DNA of 64,000 bases from Phycisphaeraceae bacterium (lineage in GTDB: Bacteria; Planctomycetota; Phycisphaerae; Phycisphaerales; UBA1924). A model generated the notes under the pieces. It was given only the letters and a program-made list of their open reading frames with translations, ran no database searches and was not told the DNA's origin. A program made the translations under genes and the position numbers. This document shows positions 26,472 through 39,065 of this stretch, in pieces (position 1 is the first letter of the stretch; the number at the start of each line of letters is the position of its first letter). The DNA is taken from the NCBI GenBank assembly GCA_023898685.1, contig CP060234.1, positions 2,232,001-2,296,000 of the forward strand, read 5' to 3'.

Positions 26472-28574
26472 CTACGACGCAGGCTCGAGGCGGATGTAGT
26501 CGAGGCCGAACATGTACGCCTTGACCGCGCTCGGGTTGGCGCCGGCGATCTCGACCTTGACGGTGTTGTCGCCCTTCTTGAGGTCGAAGGCGCCGAGGTC
26601 GATCTCGTCGGACGCGACGCCGTCGTTGAACCGATCGAGTTCGTTCGCAACGGGCTGGCCGTTGATGGTGAGTCGCACGATCGCGTAGTCGATCGCCTTG
26701 GTGAGGTTGGCGAAGACGCGGTATTGGCCCGCCTTGTCTACGGGAAGCGTGAGCGAGAGGGTGTCGCCCGGGGCGCCGTTGCGCCACCAGAGCTGCTGCT
26801 CGCCGCTCCAGTGCCACTGCGGCGGGCCGGGCTGGCTCTCGACGACGCCGTGGGTGTTGGCGGTGTAGGCGAGCGATTCGCCCTCGATGGCGCCGGGCAC
26901 GCGGTACACGGGGGCGATCTGGTCGCGGTCCTTGATGACGGGGAGGGCGGCGGCCTCGGGGTCGGGCCGGATGTTGACTCGGGCGCCGGGGAGGGCGTAC
27001 CAGAACGTCGTGGGGGCGTAGTTCATGGTGCACTCGGCCCAGTGCCAGAGTTCCATGTCGAACTTCAGCATCGTGGTGAAGGGGATGCCGTCGAGCAGGC
27101 GGTAGCGGTTGTTGACCGCCATGTCGATGTCGTTAGCGCCCCTGCCGCAGGGCTGGGCGTGGAACGGGGAGTCGAAGGCGTTGGGGTTGCTCCAGGCGTA
27201 GCCGTAGTAGTCCTCGGTGCCCGTGCCGATGTGGGAGGGGAAACGCTCGCCATCGACGAAGACCTTTTCATCGCCCTCGCCCCACCAGGAGTGGGAGCCG
27301 TTGAAGATGGTCAGGCTGTCGCCCGCGTAGACGCCCCGGCCGCGGACGGTGACGAAGTTGACGTCGAAGGCGCCATGGGTGGCGTCGGCGTTGGTGCGGG
27401 TGTGGACGTGGTTGAGCTCATGCCACGTTGCGTGGAAGTACATGGAGCGTTCGTTCCATGTCCAGGGCGAGGTGTGAGCCTCGACGCGGGCGTCGACGGG
27501 CTGGTCGCCCACGTTGAGCAGGTGAATGGTGCAGAGAGCGCCGAAGGGCATGGTCCAGCGAGCGGTGAGCGTTCCGTCGGCCTTGACCGTCGAGGGCCAG
27601 GTCTGGTGGGGGCTGAGGCGGTGGCCCGTGCCGAAGAAGTCGCCGACGGGGCACCAGACGCTCGGCTCGCCGTCGAAGCTGATCTGGAGGATGGTGGAGC
27701 GGAGGGCCTGGCCGAGGTCTGGGGCGTCGAGGTGGACGGTGAGCTCGCGGATCGCCTTGGTTCCCGTTGCGATAACGGTGAGGGGGGAGCCGGCTCTCAG
27801 GTCGGTGGCGTGGGCCTGGAGCGTTTCCATGTCATTGGGAAGCGAGCCGGCGGACCGGAGGGTCTGCTGGACGGTGTCAATGAGCGGGGCGAGTTCATTG
27901 AGTTGATCGGCGGAGAAGGTGCGCACGGGGGAACGCGCGGGGTAGGTGCGATAGTTGATCTGGTAGTAGAGGATGTCGCAGCCCCGCTCGCCCAGCGGGA
28001 TGTCGCGCTCGTTGGTGTAGGTGACCTTGCAGTGCTTCTCGTAGGGAATGGGGAGGTAGAGGTTGTGGCCCCTGTAGGCGTAGGGGGTGAGGGGCGAGAC
28101 GCTGTCACCCAGCGGCGGGCCGACGAGGGCGCCGCGGTCGAGGATGTCGGAGATGCGGCCCTCGATGGTGGGCGTGCCTGCGTTGTCGAGGTAGATCCGA
28201 AGCGTGCCGTCGGGGTATTCGCGGGGCTGGGGAACACTCCAGGTGGCCCAGAAGCGGACGATCGCGCCGGGGCCGTCGGCGTCCATCATCACGTGCTCGA
28301 CGCGGTCCGCGTGCGGCTCGGTGCGGATGAACTGGTTGTTGTCCCCGTTGGCGAACCAGGTGGCGGGGTCGTCGGGCGAGGTGGACTGGCGGTCATAGCT
28401 GCTGAACTGGGTGCAGGTGTAGGGCGGATCGGGCCAACGCGCGATGGCGTCGCGGTCGATCATCTCGGTGAGGAGGGACTGAAGCGAGACTTCGCTTTCG
28501 TCGGCCTTCGCGGCGTTGGCGGGGAGGGCAAACAGGAGGGTGAGCACCGCGGCGACGAACTGGCGTGATGGCAT
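26472..28574 (-). CDS. Exported DUF2961 / GH172-family glycoside hydrolase
   Basis: A 700-residue exported protein with a signal peptide (MPSRQFVAAVLTLLFALPANA). The N-terminal DUF2961 catalytic domain runs to about residue 500, with the two glutamate-bearing motifs SWWGEGDEKVF (about 433) and GTGTEDYYGYAW (about 452) that define GH172. Characterised members act on alpha-fructofuranoside or alpha-D-arabinofuranoside linkages. The last 130 residues form a beta-sandwich (YRVFANLTKAIDYAIVRLTI) that may bind carbohydrate. GGGAG lies 7 bases before ATG 28574. It is the last gene of a same-strand group with the MFS transporter and the GH78-GH43 protein. Confidence 0.88.
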   Translation of the reverse strand: MPSRQFVAAVLTLLFALPANAAKADESEVSLQSLLTEMIDRDAIARWPDPPYTCTQFSSYDRQSTSPDDPATWFANGDNNQFIRTEPHADRVEHVMMDADGPGAIVRFWATWSVPQPREYPDGTLRIYLDNAGTPTIEGRISDILDRGALVGPPLGDSVSPLTPYAYRGHNLYLPIPYEKHCKVTYTNERDIPLGERGCDILYYQINYRTYPARSPVRTFSADQLNELAPLIDTVQQTLRSAGSLPNDMETLQAHATDLRAGSPLTVIATGTKAIRELTVHLDAPDLGQALRSTILQISFDGEPSVWCPVGDFFGTGHRLSPHQTWPSTVKADGTLTARWTMPFGALCTIHLLNVGDQPVDARVEAHTSPWTWNERSMYFHATWHELNHVHTRTNADATHGAFDVNFVTVRGRGVYAGDSLTIFNGSHSWWGEGDEKVFVDGERFPSHIGTGTEDYYGYAWSNPNAFDSPFHAQPCGRGANDIDMAVNNRYRLLDGIPFTTMLKFDMELWHWAECTMNYAPTTFWYALPGARVNIRPDPEAAALPVIKDRDQIAPVYRVPGAIEGESLAYTANTHGVVESQPGPPQWHWSGEQQLWWRNGAPGDTLSLTLPVDKAGQYRVFANLTKAIDYAIVRLTINGQPVANELDRFNDGVASDEIDLGAFDLKKGDNTVKVEIAGANPSAVKAYMFGLDYIRLEPAS

Positions 28575-28727
28575 GGTGTGGCTCCCGATCGGGGACGGTC
28601 CGGCGGGTCCGGATCACCGGGCGTTGGATGCGTAGGTGCGTTGGCGCGAGTGTAGCGAAATGGGCCCGAAGGAGTGTTCGAGCGCCGTTGGTGAGGTCGT
28701 TCCGCGTGCTGACGCCCGCGGCTCGGA

Positions 28728-29987
28728 TCAGGAGGGATCGGTTGCGTTGGCTGGCCGTGGTCTCAGGATGAGGACGAGGATGACGGCGAGGGTCGCAATG
28801 GCGGCGCCAGCGCCGAACGTGGCCTTGGGGCCGGCGTGATCCCAGAGGAGGCCGCCCAGGATGCTCGCGAGCAGCATGGTCAGGCCATTGGCCATGGAGA
28901 AGAGTCCGAGGGCGGTGCCGCGGCGGCCCTGCGGGGCGTGGTCGGCGACGAGGGCCTTGCCGACGCCGTCGGTGAGCGCCATGTAGACGCCGTAGAGGGT
29001 GAGCAGGGGCCAGACGGCGGTGGCGCCGGTGAGGGCGAAGCCGGCGTAGGTGATGGCGTAGACGGCCCAGCCCAGCGTGACGACGTGCCAGCGGTTGATG
29101 CGGTCGCTGATGACGCCGGCGGGGTAGGAAACGAGGGCGTAGATGGCGTTGTACGCGGCGTAGGCGAGGACGACGGCCCAGGCGGTGAGGCCCGTGTCGC
29201 GGGCGCGGAGGAGGATGAAGGCGTCGCTCGAGTTGGCGAGGGAGAAGACGAGCAGGAGGGCGACGGTGCGCCAGTAGGAGGCGGGGAAGCGGGAGTGGTC
29301 GGCGCTCTGCTGCGTCGTGGGTGCGTCGGGCAGGGTGTCGGGCTGGGCTTTGGGATGGGTATCGCGGACGAGAAACGCGATGGCGAGAGAGATCAGGCCC
29401 AGGGCGGCGGCGATGGCGAAGATGAGGCGGTAGGTGCCGGCGGACTCGGCGTGCGCGGGAGCGTTGTCGGTCGCGGTCTGGGGCGAGCCGGTGAGCCACC
29501 AGAGCAGGGCGGCGGAGGCGAGCACGCCGACGAGGGCGCCGCCGGTGTCCATCGCGCGGTGGAAGCCGAAGGCTCGGCCCCGCATATCTTGGCTGGTGGC
29601 GTCGACCATGAGGGCGTCGCGGGGGCTGCCCCGGAGACCCTTGCCCAGTCGGTCGGTCAGCCGCCCGGCGAGGACCATGGGCCAGGCGGTGGCGAGGGCG
29701 ATGAGCGACTTGCCCAGGACGGGCAGGCCGTAGCCGACGCGGACATAAGGGACGCGGCGTCGGTGTCGGTCGCTGCGCCAGCCCGCCCAGGCGGTGACGA
29801 TCGCGACGAGGAAGGCGGCGCCGCCCTCGATGCCGCCCAGGGTCGTGGCCGAGGCGCCGAGCACGCCCACGACGAAGAGGGGAATGAGCGGGTAGATCAT
29901 CTCGCTGGAGACGTCGGCGAAGAAGGAGACCCAGCCGAGGAGGAGGACGGTGCGGGGGAGGCGTCGGTCGGATTTGCGTGCATGCAT
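28728..29987 (-). CDS. MFS transporter
   Basis: A 419-residue inner-membrane protein with about twelve hydrophobic helices. It starts MHARKSDRRLPRTVLLLGWVS broken by the first membrane segment, has the loop 2-3 motif AGWRSDRHRRR and a second-half counterpart SYPAGVISDRINRW. Members of this subgroup, which begin with FFADVSSEMIYPLIP, are usually annotated simply as MFS permease. The substrate is not known. Position between two secreted glycoside hydrolases suggests uptake of a sugar released by them. It starts 40 bases after the stop of the GH78-GH43 gene, so co-transcription is likely. Confidence 0.9.
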   Translation of the reverse strand: MHARKSDRRLPRTVLLLGWVSFFADVSSEMIYPLIPLFVVGVLGASATTLGGIEGGAAFLVAIVTAWAGWRSDRHRRRVPYVRVGYGLPVLGKSLIALATAWPMVLAGRLTDRLGKGLRGSPRDALMVDATSQDMRGRAFGFHRAMDTGGALVGVLASAALLWWLTGSPQTATDNAPAHAESAGTYRLIFAIAAALGLISLAIAFLVRDTHPKAQPDTLPDAPTTQQSADHSRFPASYWRTVALLLVFSLANSSDAFILLRARDTGLTAWAVVLAYAAYNAIYALVSYPAGVISDRINRWHVVTLGWAVYAITYAGFALTGATAVWPLLTLYGVYMALTDGVGKALVADHAPQGRRGTALGLFSMANGLTMLLASILGGLLWDHAGPKATFGAGAAIATLAVILVLILRPRPANATDPS

Positions 29988-30027
29988 GGTCGTGTTGGGT
30001 ACCGGCTGGACCGGCTCCGCGGCATCG

Positions 30028-33879
<3,852 letters not shown>

Positions 33880-33975
33880 GGGGGTCATCCTTCAGCAGGT
33901 GCGCACGGCGAGTCTACAGCGTCGGGCGGGGCTGGTCCGAGCTTGCCGCAGATCTGGCTCACCGCGTTGAAGCAT

Positions 33976-34005
33976 GAATCGTGTCGCTCGCGCTCCACGT
34001 TCTGA
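33976..34005. repeat. Dispersed palindrome family, half copy
   Basis: Thirty bases matching 62843-62872 at 28 positions in the same orientation. The other arm present at 62788-62820 is not found here. Lies in the gap between two minus-strand genes. Confidence 0.6.
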
Positions 34006-34061
34006 AAGCAGCCCGCATCAGGCGATCAGATGTTCTTCGCGTGTGGCCAGCCTGACGCGTG

Positions 34062-35093
34062 CTACTGAAGCGGATCGACGCCGTCGCGGCGTTCGATCTG
34101 GTAGAGCGTGGGGAGCATGTAGGTGTGGCCGCCGTAGCGGTAGACCCGACCACTCATCAGGCCCGCGACCGCGTCGCCGAAATGGAGGGCGCGGCCTTCG
34201 AGGGCCTCGAGGGTGCGGCAGGGCAGCAGGGTGATGCCGCGCGAAGTGGGGCCGTCGGTGTCTGGGATGAACGACCATGCGCCCTCGGGTGTGCGCACGA
34301 TGCGGCCGCGCTGGGCGGCGAGGTAGTCGCCGTCGGCGATCGGGACATTGTCGGCGGCCTTGGGAGCCGCGTCGGTGTGAGTCGGGGCCGGGGGGCGGGC
34401 GATCGGGCTGTGGCGCTCGAGTTCGGACATGAGTGCGGCGACGTCTGGGTTGTCGGCGAGGGGGTTGGCCGTGGAGGGCGCGGGCGTTGCCTCGCCTTGG
34501 TCGGCGTCGGGCGAGGTGGGTTTGGACGCCGTCGTGTCGTCCGGCCCGGCGCTGCTCTCGGGTTCGGCCGGCGGCGCGGCGTCGGAGGCCCAGCGGATGG
34601 ACGTGGGCAGGATGTAGTTCCGGTCGTTGTAGAGGAAGACCTGGCCCGACAGCAGGGCCGGGGCGCTGGCCTGGTCGGCGAGCGTGTACTCGTTGTATCG
34701 CTCGAGCACGACGCAGGGGAGAACGAGCATCGCGCGCGGCGTCGGGCCATCGCCCGTCTGGGCCGGCACGAAGAGGCGCGTGTCCTGCGGCCCCTTGACA
34801 ATAAAGCCTCGGAGCTGGTTGACGAATGAGCGCTCGGGGAGCAGCGTGGGGTGCGTCGCGCCGGGCCACGTCGGCTCGAGCATCGTCGCCCAGTCGTGGC
34901 CCGCGGTGAGGCCCGGGCGGACGGGCGATGTCGTCTCGGGCCGGATCGGGTCGAACTCCTCGACCCGGCCCGGCTCGCGTGGCACGAGCCGCTCGGCGTC
35001 GTCGAGCCGCCGGTCGGGGTCGTCCGGCTGGACGGCCGGGGCGGGGGCGGCGATCAGGGCGGCGATCAGGAAGATGGCGGGGCGGTTGGGCAT
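34062..35093 (-). CDS. Exported protein with an internally duplicated domain, function unknown
   Basis: A 343-residue exported protein starting MPNRPAIFLIAALIAAPAPA at ATG 35093. Two similar segments stand out. Residues 95-168 (RGFIVKGPQDTRLFVP, LVLPCVVLERY, LLSGQVFLYNDRNYILPTSI) align with 262-334 (RGRIVRTPEGAWSFIP, TLLPCRTLEAL, LMSGRVYRYGGHTYMLPTLY). They are separated by an Ala/Pro/Glu-rich linker of about 80 residues that includes a possible helix. Each unit reads as a small beta-barrel-like domain with a conserved LPC cysteine, so a disulfide or paired site is possible. I recognise no named family. It may be a periplasmic scaffold. Confidence 0.68.
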   Translation of the reverse strand: MPNRPAIFLIAALIAAPAPAVQPDDPDRRLDDAERLVPREPGRVEEFDPIRPETTSPVRPGLTAGHDWATMLEPTWPGATHPTLLPERSFVNQLRGFIVKGPQDTRLFVPAQTGDGPTPRAMLVLPCVVLERYNEYTLADQASAPALLSGQVFLYNDRNYILPTSIRWASDAAPPAEPESSAGPDDTTASKPTSPDADQGEATPAPSTANPLADNPDVAALMSELERHSPIARPPAPTHTDAAPKAADNVPIADGDYLAAQRGRIVRTPEGAWSFIPDTDGPTSRGITLLPCRTLEALEGRALHFGDAVAGLMSGRVYRYGGHTYMLPTLYQIERRDGVDPLQ

Positions 35094-35266
35094 TGGACTC
35101 TCATCGGCCGGGGGCGGCGGCGGGCTTCGACGCCGGCGTTGGTGGGGCCTGGGCTCGTCCCGGGCGGCGTATCGCCCGATCCTAGCGGAAGGCGGGGCGG
35201 GCGGTTGACCGGGGGGGACGGGGGATGTAGCGTTGCCTCTGGCCGCGGGCTGCAAGCCGGCGGCGT

Positions 35267-35351
35267 GGACGCGTGCCCGAGTGGACTAAGGGGGCGGATT
35301 GCAAATCCGTTTGGCGAAAGCCTACCGTCGGTTCGAATCCGACCGCGTCCT
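35267..35351 (+). tRNA. tRNA-Cys (anticodon GCA) with long class II variable arm
   Basis: Acceptor ggacgcg pairs perfectly with cgcgtcc (35344-35350); the discriminator is T (35351). A 3-bp D stem (ccc/ggg) is typical of class II tRNAs. Anticodon stem gcgga/tccgt closes loop ttgcaaa with GCA at 35301-35303. The variable region is 16 bases (35311-35326) with a GGC-GAAA-GCC mini-hairpin. The T stem is gtcgg/ccgac. U73 and the GCA anticodon are the main identity elements for cysteinyl-tRNA synthetase, whereas Tyr and Ser tRNAs carry A73 and G73. The Cys call is therefore favoured despite the Ser/Tyr-like body. Confidence 0.85.
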
Positions 35352-35443
35352 TTGATGATTCGGCTCGCTCTGAGCCTGGGAATTCCGAGAAAACTGGGGA
35401 TTTGGGGCCGCGGCGATCGGTTCGCGCCCGGGTAGAACGGGGC

Positions 35444-36859
35444 TCATGGGCAGCCCGCTCCGAAGGCCTGGATGAACGCGACGAGGTCGGCCAGATCGAA
35501 CGTGCCGAACGGCTCGGCGAGATCGGCCGCGGGGTCCAGGTTCGCGAAGGCCGTGACGAAGGCGACGATGTCGGCGAGGTCGAGTGTGCCGAACGGTTGG
35601 GCGAGGTCGGCAGGATTGCACCCGCATGGTCCGGATGTATTCAGTAGCACGCTCACGTCTTGGCTGTACCAATTGGCAACGGCCATGTCAAGATCGCCGT
35701 CCCCGTCCAAGTCACCCAGCGAGATGCTCTCTGGCCCGTCGCCCGCGGCGTAGTGCTGCTGGTCAGCAAAGGTTCCGTCCCCGTTGTTGAGAAGCACGCT
35801 TACATTGCTGAGGCTGAGGTAGGCGTTGGCGACGGTCATGTCGAGATCGCCGTCCCCATCCAGGTCGCCAAGCGACACGCTAGACGGTAACCTGCCGGTG
35901 GCGTAACGCTGCTGGGCCGCGAAGGTCCCGTCACCATTGTTGAGTAGCACGCTCGCGTCATCGATGTAGTCCGGGTATGCGCCGGTATTCACGATGGCTA
36001 CGTCGAGATCGCTGTCCCCGTCCAAATCGCCCAGCGAAACGCTCTTTGGCCGGATGCCCGCGGCGTACCGCTGCTGGGCCGCGAAGGACCCGTCACCGTT
36101 GTTGAACAGGATGCTCGCGTCGCCGCTGCCTGAGTTTGCGATGGCCATGTCGAGGTCGCCATCGTCGTCCAGGTCGGCAAGCGCGACGCTCACCGGCCCA
36201 GCGCCCGCGGCGTACCGCTGCTGGGCCGCGAACGTCCCGTCCCCATTGTTGAGCAGTACGCTCACATCGGCGTTGTTGCCGTTCGTGACGGCCATGTCGA
36301 GATCGCCGTCTCCGTCCAAGTCGCCCAGAGAAGCGCTGTTTGGGTGGTCGCCCGCGGCGTATGGCTGTCGGGCCGCGAAGGTCCCGTTGCCGTTGTTGAA
36401 CAGCACGCTGACATCACCACTAATATCATAATTGTCGAATGGACCGCGGTTGGCGACGGCCATGTCGAGATCGCCGTCTCCGTCCAAGTCGCCCAACGAA
36501 ACGCTGGTCGACCCGGCGCCCGCGACGTAGCGCTGCAGGGCCGCGAATGTCCCGTCCCCTTTATTGAGCCGCACTGTTACTTCGCCGGGCACGTAATACT
36601 GCAAACTCCCATAATCGGCGACAGCCACGTCGAGGTCGCCGTCCCCGTCCAGGTCGCCAAGCGAAACGCCCACCGGCCCAGTGCCTATGGAATAGGTCGC
36701 TCCGGGGAACAGTAGTCCGCCGCACCCCTGCCCCGACGATGGGCTGGCCGAGACGCAAAGCGAAGCCGCCACCAATGCCGGAAGGACTGGGGAAGCCGAC
36801 AGTACTCCGCGCCTGCTTGACGGGTTGTCACGACAAGACCTATTCAGTATCAACAGCAT
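35444..36859 (-). CDS. Secreted FG-GAP/VCBS repeat protein with degenerate GC-type dockerin
   Basis: A 471-residue exported protein starting MLLILNRSCRDN at ATG 36859 (AAGGAG 8 bases upstream). After the signal region and GCGGLLF, seven tandem units of about 55 residues follow, each with a calcium-loop motif LGDLDGDGDLDMAVAN and a partner strand VLLNNGDGTFAAQQRYAAG. This is the FG-GAP/VCBS pattern that folds into a beta-propeller. The C-terminus is a two-part dockerin-like module (DLAQPFGTLDLADIVAFV and DLAEPFGTFDLADLVAFI, ending GAGCP) in which the usual Asp/Asn calcium ligands at the loop start are lost. It is probably a cell-surface or extracellular protein. No enzyme domain is present. 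Confidence 0.85.
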   Translation of the reverse strand: MLLILNRSCRDNPSSRRGVLSASPVLPALVAASLCVSASPSSGQGCGGLLFPGATYSIGTGPVGVSLGDLDGDGDLDVAVADYGSLQYYVPGEVTVRLNKGDGTFAALQRYVAGAGSTSVSLGDLDGDGDLDMAVANRGPFDNYDISGDVSVLFNNGNGTFAARQPYAAGDHPNSASLGDLDGDGDLDMAVTNGNNADVSVLLNNGDGTFAAQQRYAAGAGPVSVALADLDDDGDLDMAIANSGSGDASILFNNGDGSFAAQQRYAAGIRPKSVSLGDLDGDSDLDVAIVNTGAYPDYIDDASVLLNNGDGTFAAQQRYATGRLPSSVSLGDLDGDGDLDMTVANAYLSLSNVSVLLNNGDGTFADQQHYAAGDGPESISLGDLDGDGDLDMAVANWYSQDVSVLLNTSGPCGCNPADLAQPFGTLDLADIVAFVTAFANLDPAADLAEPFGTFDLADLVAFIQAFGAGCP

Positions 36860-37062
36860 CGCCAACTCTCCTTCGCCCAATCGCACCGCTCGCTGCCCTG
36901 CGCCGGGGCTGCCGACCCCGAATGAGCGGCGTGCGGTCCATTCCGCGGGCTGCCCCTGCCTTGGCACTGATTGGCGGCCCAAGCAAGATAGCTCACATTC
37001 TGGATACGAACAAACAGAATCTTGGTCGCCAGCTCTCGCGGCGATGCGGGGCCGGCGTCGCC

Positions 37063-37389
37063 CTACTGCCCCGCGAGCAGCTGCGCCGCCAGCGCCTCGG
37101 CCTCGTCGTCAGAGATGTCGTCGGCCGCGGCGGCCGCGGCGGCGCGTTCGGCCGCGGAGCCCACCGCGGTGATCCGCAGGCCGAAGTTCTCGCCGACCTT
37201 GACGGCCGTCCCGGTGGCGACGGGGCGGTTGTTGGCGAGCAGCTCGAGGTGCTCGTCGGCCGACTTGGGCAGCTCGAGGATGGCGCCCGGCAGGAGCATC
37301 ATGACCTCGCGGACCGTCATGGTCCGCCGGCCCAGCTCGACGATGATCGGGACCTCGAGTTCGCTGAGATGGGGGTGCATCGTCGGCAT
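37063..37389 (-). CDS. fliN: Flagellar motor switch protein FliN (SpoA domain)
   Basis: A 108-residue protein with one surface-presentation-of-antigens (SpoA) domain: VPIIVELGRRTMTVREVMML, LLPGAILELPK, NRPVATGTAVKVGENFGLRI. FliN forms the C-ring of the flagellar switch with FliM and FliG. Type III secretion C-ring proteins share the fold, but the short length and the chemotaxis operon elsewhere in the window favour FliN. A 30-residue Ala/Glu-rich tail ends the protein, where most FliN sequences stop after the domain. GAGGAG lies 8 bases before ATG 37389. It is not in a flagellar cluster here: the next gene is fabF. Confidence 0.82.
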   Translation of the reverse strand: MPTMHPHLSELEVPIIVELGRRTMTVREVMMLLPGAILELPKSADEHLELLANNRPVATGTAVKVGENFGLRITAVGSAAERAAAAAAADDISDDEAEALAAQLLAGQ

Positions 37390-37476
37390 CGGACCGGCTC
37401 CTCACGGCGCGGATCGGCAAAGTGTGCGCGTTTCTTGAGCGCCAGTGAGGAGTCGCAATCGGTGTGCCGGGCCCGC

Positions 37477-38754
37477 TCAGCCCTCGAAGCGGCGGACGAT
37501 GAGGGTCGTGTTGTGCCCGCCGAAGCCGAACGTGTTGTTCATGGCGTAGCGGACGGGCCGCTCGCGGCATTCGTGGGGCACGAGATCGATGTCGAAGGCC
37601 TCGTCGGGGTTGTCGAGGTTGATGGTGGGGGCGATGACCCCGTCGCGGACGGCGTGGAGGCAGGCGACCATCTCGATCGCGCCCGAGGCGCCCAGGGCGT
37701 GCCCATGCATCGACTTGGTCGAGCTCATCAGCAGCCGGCCCCCGGCCGATTTGCGGGCGTGGCCGCCGAAGACACCGAGAACGGCGGCGACCTCGGCGTC
37801 GTCGCCCAGGGCGGTCGAGGTGCCGTGGGCGTTGATGTAGTCGATCTGGCCCGGCTCGAGGCCCGCGTCGCGGAGCGCGCCCAGCATCGAGCGGGCGGCG
37901 CCTCGGCCCTCGGCGTCGGGCGCGGTGATGTGGCTGGCGTCGCAGGTATTGCCGAACCCGATCAGCTCGGCCAGGATCGTCGCCCCGCGGGCCTTGGCGT
38001 GCTCGAGGCTCTCGAGGACGTAGACCGCCCCGCCCTCGGCCATGACGAAGCCGTCGCGGTCGACATCGAAGGGTCGGCTCGCCCGCTCCGGGTCGTCGTT
38101 CCGGGTCGAGAGGGCCTTCATGGCGCTGAAGGCGGCGATGCAGAGCGGCGTGATGGCCGCCTCGACGCCCCCGGCGAGCATGGCATCGCACTCGCCACGG
38201 CGGATGTAGCCCATCGCATCGCCGATCGCGTGGCCCGACGAGGCGCAGGCGGTGGCGTGGGCCGAGGCCGGGCCGCGGAGGCCGTACTTGATCGAGACGT
38301 TGCCCGCGGTGGCGTTGACCATGAGGCGGGGGACGGTGAAGGGGCTGACGCGGCGCGGGCCCTTCTCGTTGAGGGCGCCCAGGCCTGCTTCGATCGTGGC
38401 GATGCCGCCGATGCCCGAGCCGATGACGACGCCGCAGCGGTCGCGGTCGGCCTTCTCGAAGTCGATGCCCGAAGCCCCGACGGCTTCGTGGGCGGCGCCG
38501 AGGCCCAGGACGGTGGATCGATCGAGCTTCTTGACCTCTCGGGGCTCGACGAAGGCGTCGGTGTTGAGGTCAACGATCTGGCCGGCGATGCGGGTGGGCC
38601 AGGCGTCGCTGATGGCCTCGAACGGCCCGATGTCGAAGACGCGGATGCCGGACCGGCCCTCGCGCATCGCCTCCCAGGTCGACTGCTCGTCGTGCCCCAG
38701 GCACGAGACAACCCCGGCGCCGGTGATGACAACTCTGTGCGGCGTATGGCCCAT
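37477..38754 (-). CDS. fabF: 3-oxoacyl-[acyl-carrier-protein] synthase II
   Basis: Condenses malonyl-ACP with a growing acyl-ACP in fatty acid elongation. The 425-residue thiolase-fold enzyme has the catalytic Cys170 in ATACASSGHA, His310 in INAHGTST, Lys347 and His350 in STKSMHGHALGASGA and the C-terminal GFGGHN. The Cys-His-His triad of the FabF/FabB class is complete. acpP lies immediately upstream on the same strand, the usual bacterial pairing. The start at ATG 38754 has GGGA upstream. Confidence 0.95.
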   Translation of the reverse strand: MGHTPHRVVITGAGVVSCLGHDEQSTWEAMREGRSGIRVFDIGPFEAISDAWPTRIAGQIVDLNTDAFVEPREVKKLDRSTVLGLGAAHEAVGASGIDFEKADRDRCGVVIGSGIGGIATIEAGLGALNEKGPRRVSPFTVPRLMVNATAGNVSIKYGLRGPASAHATACASSGHAIGDAMGYIRRGECDAMLAGGVEAAITPLCIAAFSAMKALSTRNDDPERASRPFDVDRDGFVMAEGGAVYVLESLEHAKARGATILAELIGFGNTCDASHITAPDAEGRGAARSMLGALRDAGLEPGQIDYINAHGTSTALGDDAEVAAVLGVFGGHARKSAGGRLLMSSTKSMHGHALGASGAIEMVACLHAVRDGVIAPTINLDNPDEAFDIDLVPHECRERPVRYAMNNTFGFGGHNTTLIVRRFEG

Positions 38755-38816
38755 GGACCGTCCCTATGCCGGAGCTGGCTCGCGATCGACCTGGTGCATC
38801 GAGGGTGGCCGCTGGA

Positions 38817-39065
38817 TCAGTCGAGCCCGTGGGCCTGCTTGATGAAGCTGATGGCCTCGCCCACGGTCTTGATCTTCTCGGCCTGGTCGTCCGGGATGGA
38901 GGTCTCGAACTCGTCCTCGAACTCCATGACCAGCTCGACGGTGTCGAGGCTGTCGGCGTTGAGGTCTTCGACGAAGCTGGTCTCGCGGGTGATCTTGGAC
39001 TTATCCGCGCCCATCTGCTCGGCGACGATGTCGATCACTTTGGCCTCAATCTCTTGTTCGGTCAC
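38817..39065 (-). CDS. acpP: Acyl carrier protein
   Basis: Carries acyl intermediates of fatty acid synthesis on a 4'-phosphopantetheine attached to Ser39 in the motif LNADSLDTVELV. The 82-residue acidic four-helix protein has the expected length if it starts at GTG 39065 (MTEQEIEAKVIDIVAEQ), which has GGAG 8 bases upstream. An ATG at 39095 would add ten residues without a ribosome site. It precedes fabF by 62 bases on the same strand and is probably co-transcribed with it. Confidence 0.95.
   Translation of the reverse strand: MTEQEIEAKVIDIVAEQMGADKSKITRETSFVEDLNADSLDTVELVMEFEDEFETSIPDDQAEKIKTVGEAISFIKQAHGLD

Noticed and set aside
26424..28568. Long plus-strand open frame opposite the GH172 gene
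   Set aside because: Same reason: chance open frame in GC-rich DNA opposite a gene with clear catalytic motifs.
35267..35351. tRNA-Tyr or tRNA-Ser
   Set aside because: Body and long arm fit, but the anticodon is GCA and the discriminator is U, neither used by Tyr or Ser tRNAs.
35640..36700. DNA tandem repeat or CRISPR-like array
   Set aside because: The periodicity comes from coding FG-GAP repeats; units are about 165 bases and diverged, with no spacer structure.
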